Source: Acanthamoeba sp. SK_2022b (lineage: Eukaryota > Discosea > Longamoebia > Acanthamoebidae). Taken from it: DNA of 64,000 nt. The stretch covers positions 1 to 64,000 of the forward strand of contig JANDJZ010000096.1 of the NCBI GenBank assembly GCA_027943245.1, given 5' to 3'. A model generated the notes under the pieces. The model did not search any database, was not told the DNA's origin, and saw only the letters and a program-made list of their open reading frames with translations. The position numbers were made by a program, and so were the translations under genes. Positions 62,058 through 64,000 of the stretch are shown piece after piece; position 1 is the stretch's first letter; each line of letters opens with the position of its first letter.

Positions 62058-63007
62058 CGCGGAGACGTGGTGAGGCGTGACAGGGGAGGGGGCTCGGTTG
62101 ATGGGCCTCCAAGGAGGAGGGCGAAGCACACGTACAGCGCTCGCGCTTCCTCCTGCTGGTGGATGTGGAACGAGACGACGTCCTCGGCGGGGACCGAGCT
62201 CACAAAGCCCCTGGAGCCACGCGGCCGTGAGTCGCGAACGTCAGACCGCCGGCGACCGGTGGCGTGGGCAGGGCGCGGAGGGAGGGCGCGCACCTGACGT
62301 CCACGGAGCCGATCCGTTCGTAGTACACGGGCACGCCGGTCTTGTCGGTCTTGTACATGCGGCCTGCGAGGGAGCACGGAAGGGGAGAGGGGGGAGGAGG
62401 GTCAGCCGTGGACGAGGGCTCGAGCGGCCACTGCGGGAAAAGGGTTGTATCGGTGAACCGTTGGGGGGGGGGTAACCGCGTACCGGGCCAGTACTTGACG
62501 AGGAGGTCAAAGTTTTTGTTGTCTCGCGGAGCTGTCTCGAGGATGGTGTCCACCCCATTCTCCTTTCGCCATTTGTATGAGCGAGTTAAAGGAACACCAA
62601 CGTTGCACGACGATCGCTGCGTGTGTGTGTGCGTGTGCAATACAAAGAACGAATAAAGAGCGAAGGAGGAACAAGGATATGAGACTCGCCGTGAACATGT
62701 CGTAGGCCTTGTCCAAGTCGCCTCCACGAGCACGCAGGAAGCGCCTGAGCGTGAAGTCATCGTGCAGTTCATAATTGACTTCTTGTCCCTCGGCCGCGAG
62801 GCGGGCCTTCATGGCCTCTATTTTCTATTTAAAAGGAATTATCAATAAAAATATAAACCATTAAATCACGAATTATATTGCTCTGCCTCATTATTTTTAA
62901 AAGAAAACAAAATAAGTAGAGAACCGAGTTATTGACGCCGCCAAAATCAGTACCTTTTCTTCCTCAGCACGGAAGGCAGCCTTCTCCTCTTCACTATACT
63001 TGCTCAT
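60598..63007 (-). CDS. SEC14/CRAL-TRIO plus GOLD domain protein
   Basis: Phosphatidylinositol-transfer-like protein of the SEC14L/patellin type, about 12 exons. ATG 63,005-63,007 gives MSKYSEEEKAAFRAEEEK. The CRAL-TRIO N-helix follows (DDFTLRRFLRARGGDLDKAY, SYKWRKENGVDTIL). The lipid-binding lobe has LLVKYWPG, RMYKTDKTGVPVYYERIG, ANIVVEDLAGLGMSHMYTPG, AMDQNNYPDTLK, AYYVINAPSLVSVGWSMIKP and VIDEENLPEEYGGKSRCEGG, the usual end of the fold. A GOLD beta-sandwich closes the protein (STLSWEFSTKSHDIGFGVFY, VVVKKAGTYILQWDN, SKALTYQVFISPPSESDTA). This class moves or senses phosphoinositides at membranes and links them to trafficking. Two introns contain long CA tracts. A Cys-rich loop (CEGGCVPGGGKFCDQ) between the domains is unusual. 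Confidence 0.9.
60700..60759. repeat. (CA)n microsatellite inside an intron
   Basis: About 29 CA units, preceded by gc/cg runs, in the last intron of the SEC14-GOLD gene (about 60,638-60,783). Confidence 0.95.
61977..62056. repeat. (CA)n microsatellite inside an intron
   Basis: About 39 CA units, the longest in the window, in another intron of the SEC14-GOLD gene, between the exons ending HQQEEARAL and starting KQRLSREAGK. Confidence 0.95.
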
Positions 63008-63247
63008 GCTGTTGGTGCTTACTTCTTGCTCTTCTTCTTTCTTCACGCTGGTGCCACAAGTTGATCTCCGGAGTCCCTCTCGCGTAACACACTGCGAGTT
63101 TCCCTTTGAATAATGTATTTCACGGTGTCAGCTGCTCGCGCTCAATTCGCGCAGGCCATTAAATGTATTTTCAGAGAAGAATTTTTTGTGTCATTTTCTC
63201 TGCTGGGCGAGGAAGGCATTTGATAGAGATATAGTTGGCCAGCAAAG
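63008..63247. promoter_or_regulatory. Short divergent promoter
   Basis: 240 bp separate the ATG of the SEC14-GOLD gene (minus) from the ATG of the CSN3 gene (plus). Promoter elements for both must lie here; none is recognised by name. Confidence 0.5.
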
Positions 63248-64000
63248 ATGGACAAGCTGATTACGGCCATCCAGACGACTGACATCAACAGCGAGAAGGA
63301 CCTGAAGAACCTCAAGTCTACTCTGCAGAAGGCTGAGGAGGTGCTCTTCAAGCACCTGCCCCATTTGGACGAGGCGCTCTCCGTCCTTGATCCCAAGATT
63401 CACACCCTGGGATGGATGTACATTTTGTACGTACTCAGTGTTTCGAATACGATGGCACTAGTTTCTACAATCGGGCGTGCTTGCTCATGCTGGTTGCCTC
63501 TTGCAGGGCGGTGAAATCGGTCGCGGGTGGTATTGACCTTGCTCGCTACGTCGCGCAAGTGCGTGCCCTCATCCCTGTTGCCAATACCACACAAGTGCGC
63601 CTGGCCCCATCCAAGTGTAAGCCCCCCCCACCAATGATGCATCGCTTTCAATTTGCTTTTTGGCTTGCATCGTAGTCTAATTTGAGAGTCATAATGCAGT
63701 TGCTCGGGTCTGCCAGAAGTTTGCAGAGATCCATCAGGAGCAGAAGACGCCTCTTGCTGCCATCAAGCTGCTCAAGATCGCTATCACCAAGCTGCGCCCC
63801 AACTCGGAGAGCCTCACCCCTCTCCATGCCGACTTCCTCCAGACTTGCCTTCTAGCCAAGGACTACCGCGCTGCCCTCCCCGTCCTTTCCGACGAGGTGC
63901 TCGCCCTGGCCAACCCCGAGAGCTACAACCTCAAGGCCAGGGACGTCCTCCGCTTCTTCTACTACGGCGGCATGGTCTACACCGGCGTCAAGGACTTTGG
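63248..64000 (+). CDS. CSN3: COP9 signalosome subunit 3, 5' part
   Basis: Subunit of the COP9 signalosome, which removes Nedd8 from cullin-RING ubiquitin ligases. ATG 63,248 begins MDKLITAIQTTDINSEKDL. Exon 1 ends at MYIL; the next exon starts AVKSVAGGIDLARYVAQVRA and ends RLAPSK; the third begins near 63,700 with FARVCQKFAEIHQEQKTPL. The strongest family signature is NSESLTPLHADFLQTCLLAK, then DYRAALPVL and FFYYGGMVYTGVKDF, matching CSN3 proteins of animals and plants. The gene runs off the right end before the PCI domain, so roughly the first 200 codons are seen. Confidence 0.9.

Overview
The window looks like nuclear DNA of a free-living amoeba, most likely Acanthamoeba or a close relative. 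The evidence is GC-rich coding sequence, genes split by many short GT-AG introns, close gene packing on both strands, a receptor that combines tyrosine-kinase-like kinases with a nucleotide cyclase, and two secreted proteins whose layout fits the Leo cyst-wall lectins described in Acanthamoeba castellanii. The species call is inference; no rRNA or marker gene is present. All gene models were spliced by eye, so small exons and some boundaries may be wrong.

Left part (1-12,900). A minus-strand receptor gene (494-7183) encodes two tandem PstS-like extracellular domains, a membrane helix, kinase 1, a class III cyclase domain and kinase 2. Next come a CDP-alcohol phosphotransferase (minus, 7672-10371) and, divergently, a tail-anchored protein resembling a bacterial membrane family (plus, ends 12,575).

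Centre (12,898-38,375). One minus-strand gene takes up 40 percent of the window. It encodes a signal peptide, three related beta-rich modules, about 7,700 residues of Ser/Pro/Ala repeat and a short Cys-containing C-terminal domain, with no visible intron. Much of the repeat is a higher-order array with a 534-bp pitch. One 8-bp insertion (25,885-25,892) breaks the frame, exactly where a 923-bp perfect duplication begins. The repeat lacks stops in several frames on both strands, which creates very long shadow ORFs.

Right part (39,020-64,000). A dense run of ordinary eukaryotic genes: a VTT/TVP38-type membrane protein, an AT-hook protein, a PhyH-type dioxygenase, RAD52, an Erv46/ERGIC3 cargo receptor, a Leo-type lectin, a SIMPL-domain protein, a protein with nine half-LIM modules, a second Leo-type lectin, a RasGAP with SH3 and PH domains, a SEC14-GOLD lipid-transfer protein, and the 5' part of COP9 signalosome subunit 3, which runs off the window.

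There is no operon logic. Two themes recur. One is secreted or wall-associated proteins (two Leo lectins, the giant Ser/Pro protein, SIMPL). The other is signalling and membrane traffic (receptor, RasGAP, SEC14-GOLD, ERGIC3, VTT). No rRNA, convincing tRNA, transposon or CRISPR array was found.
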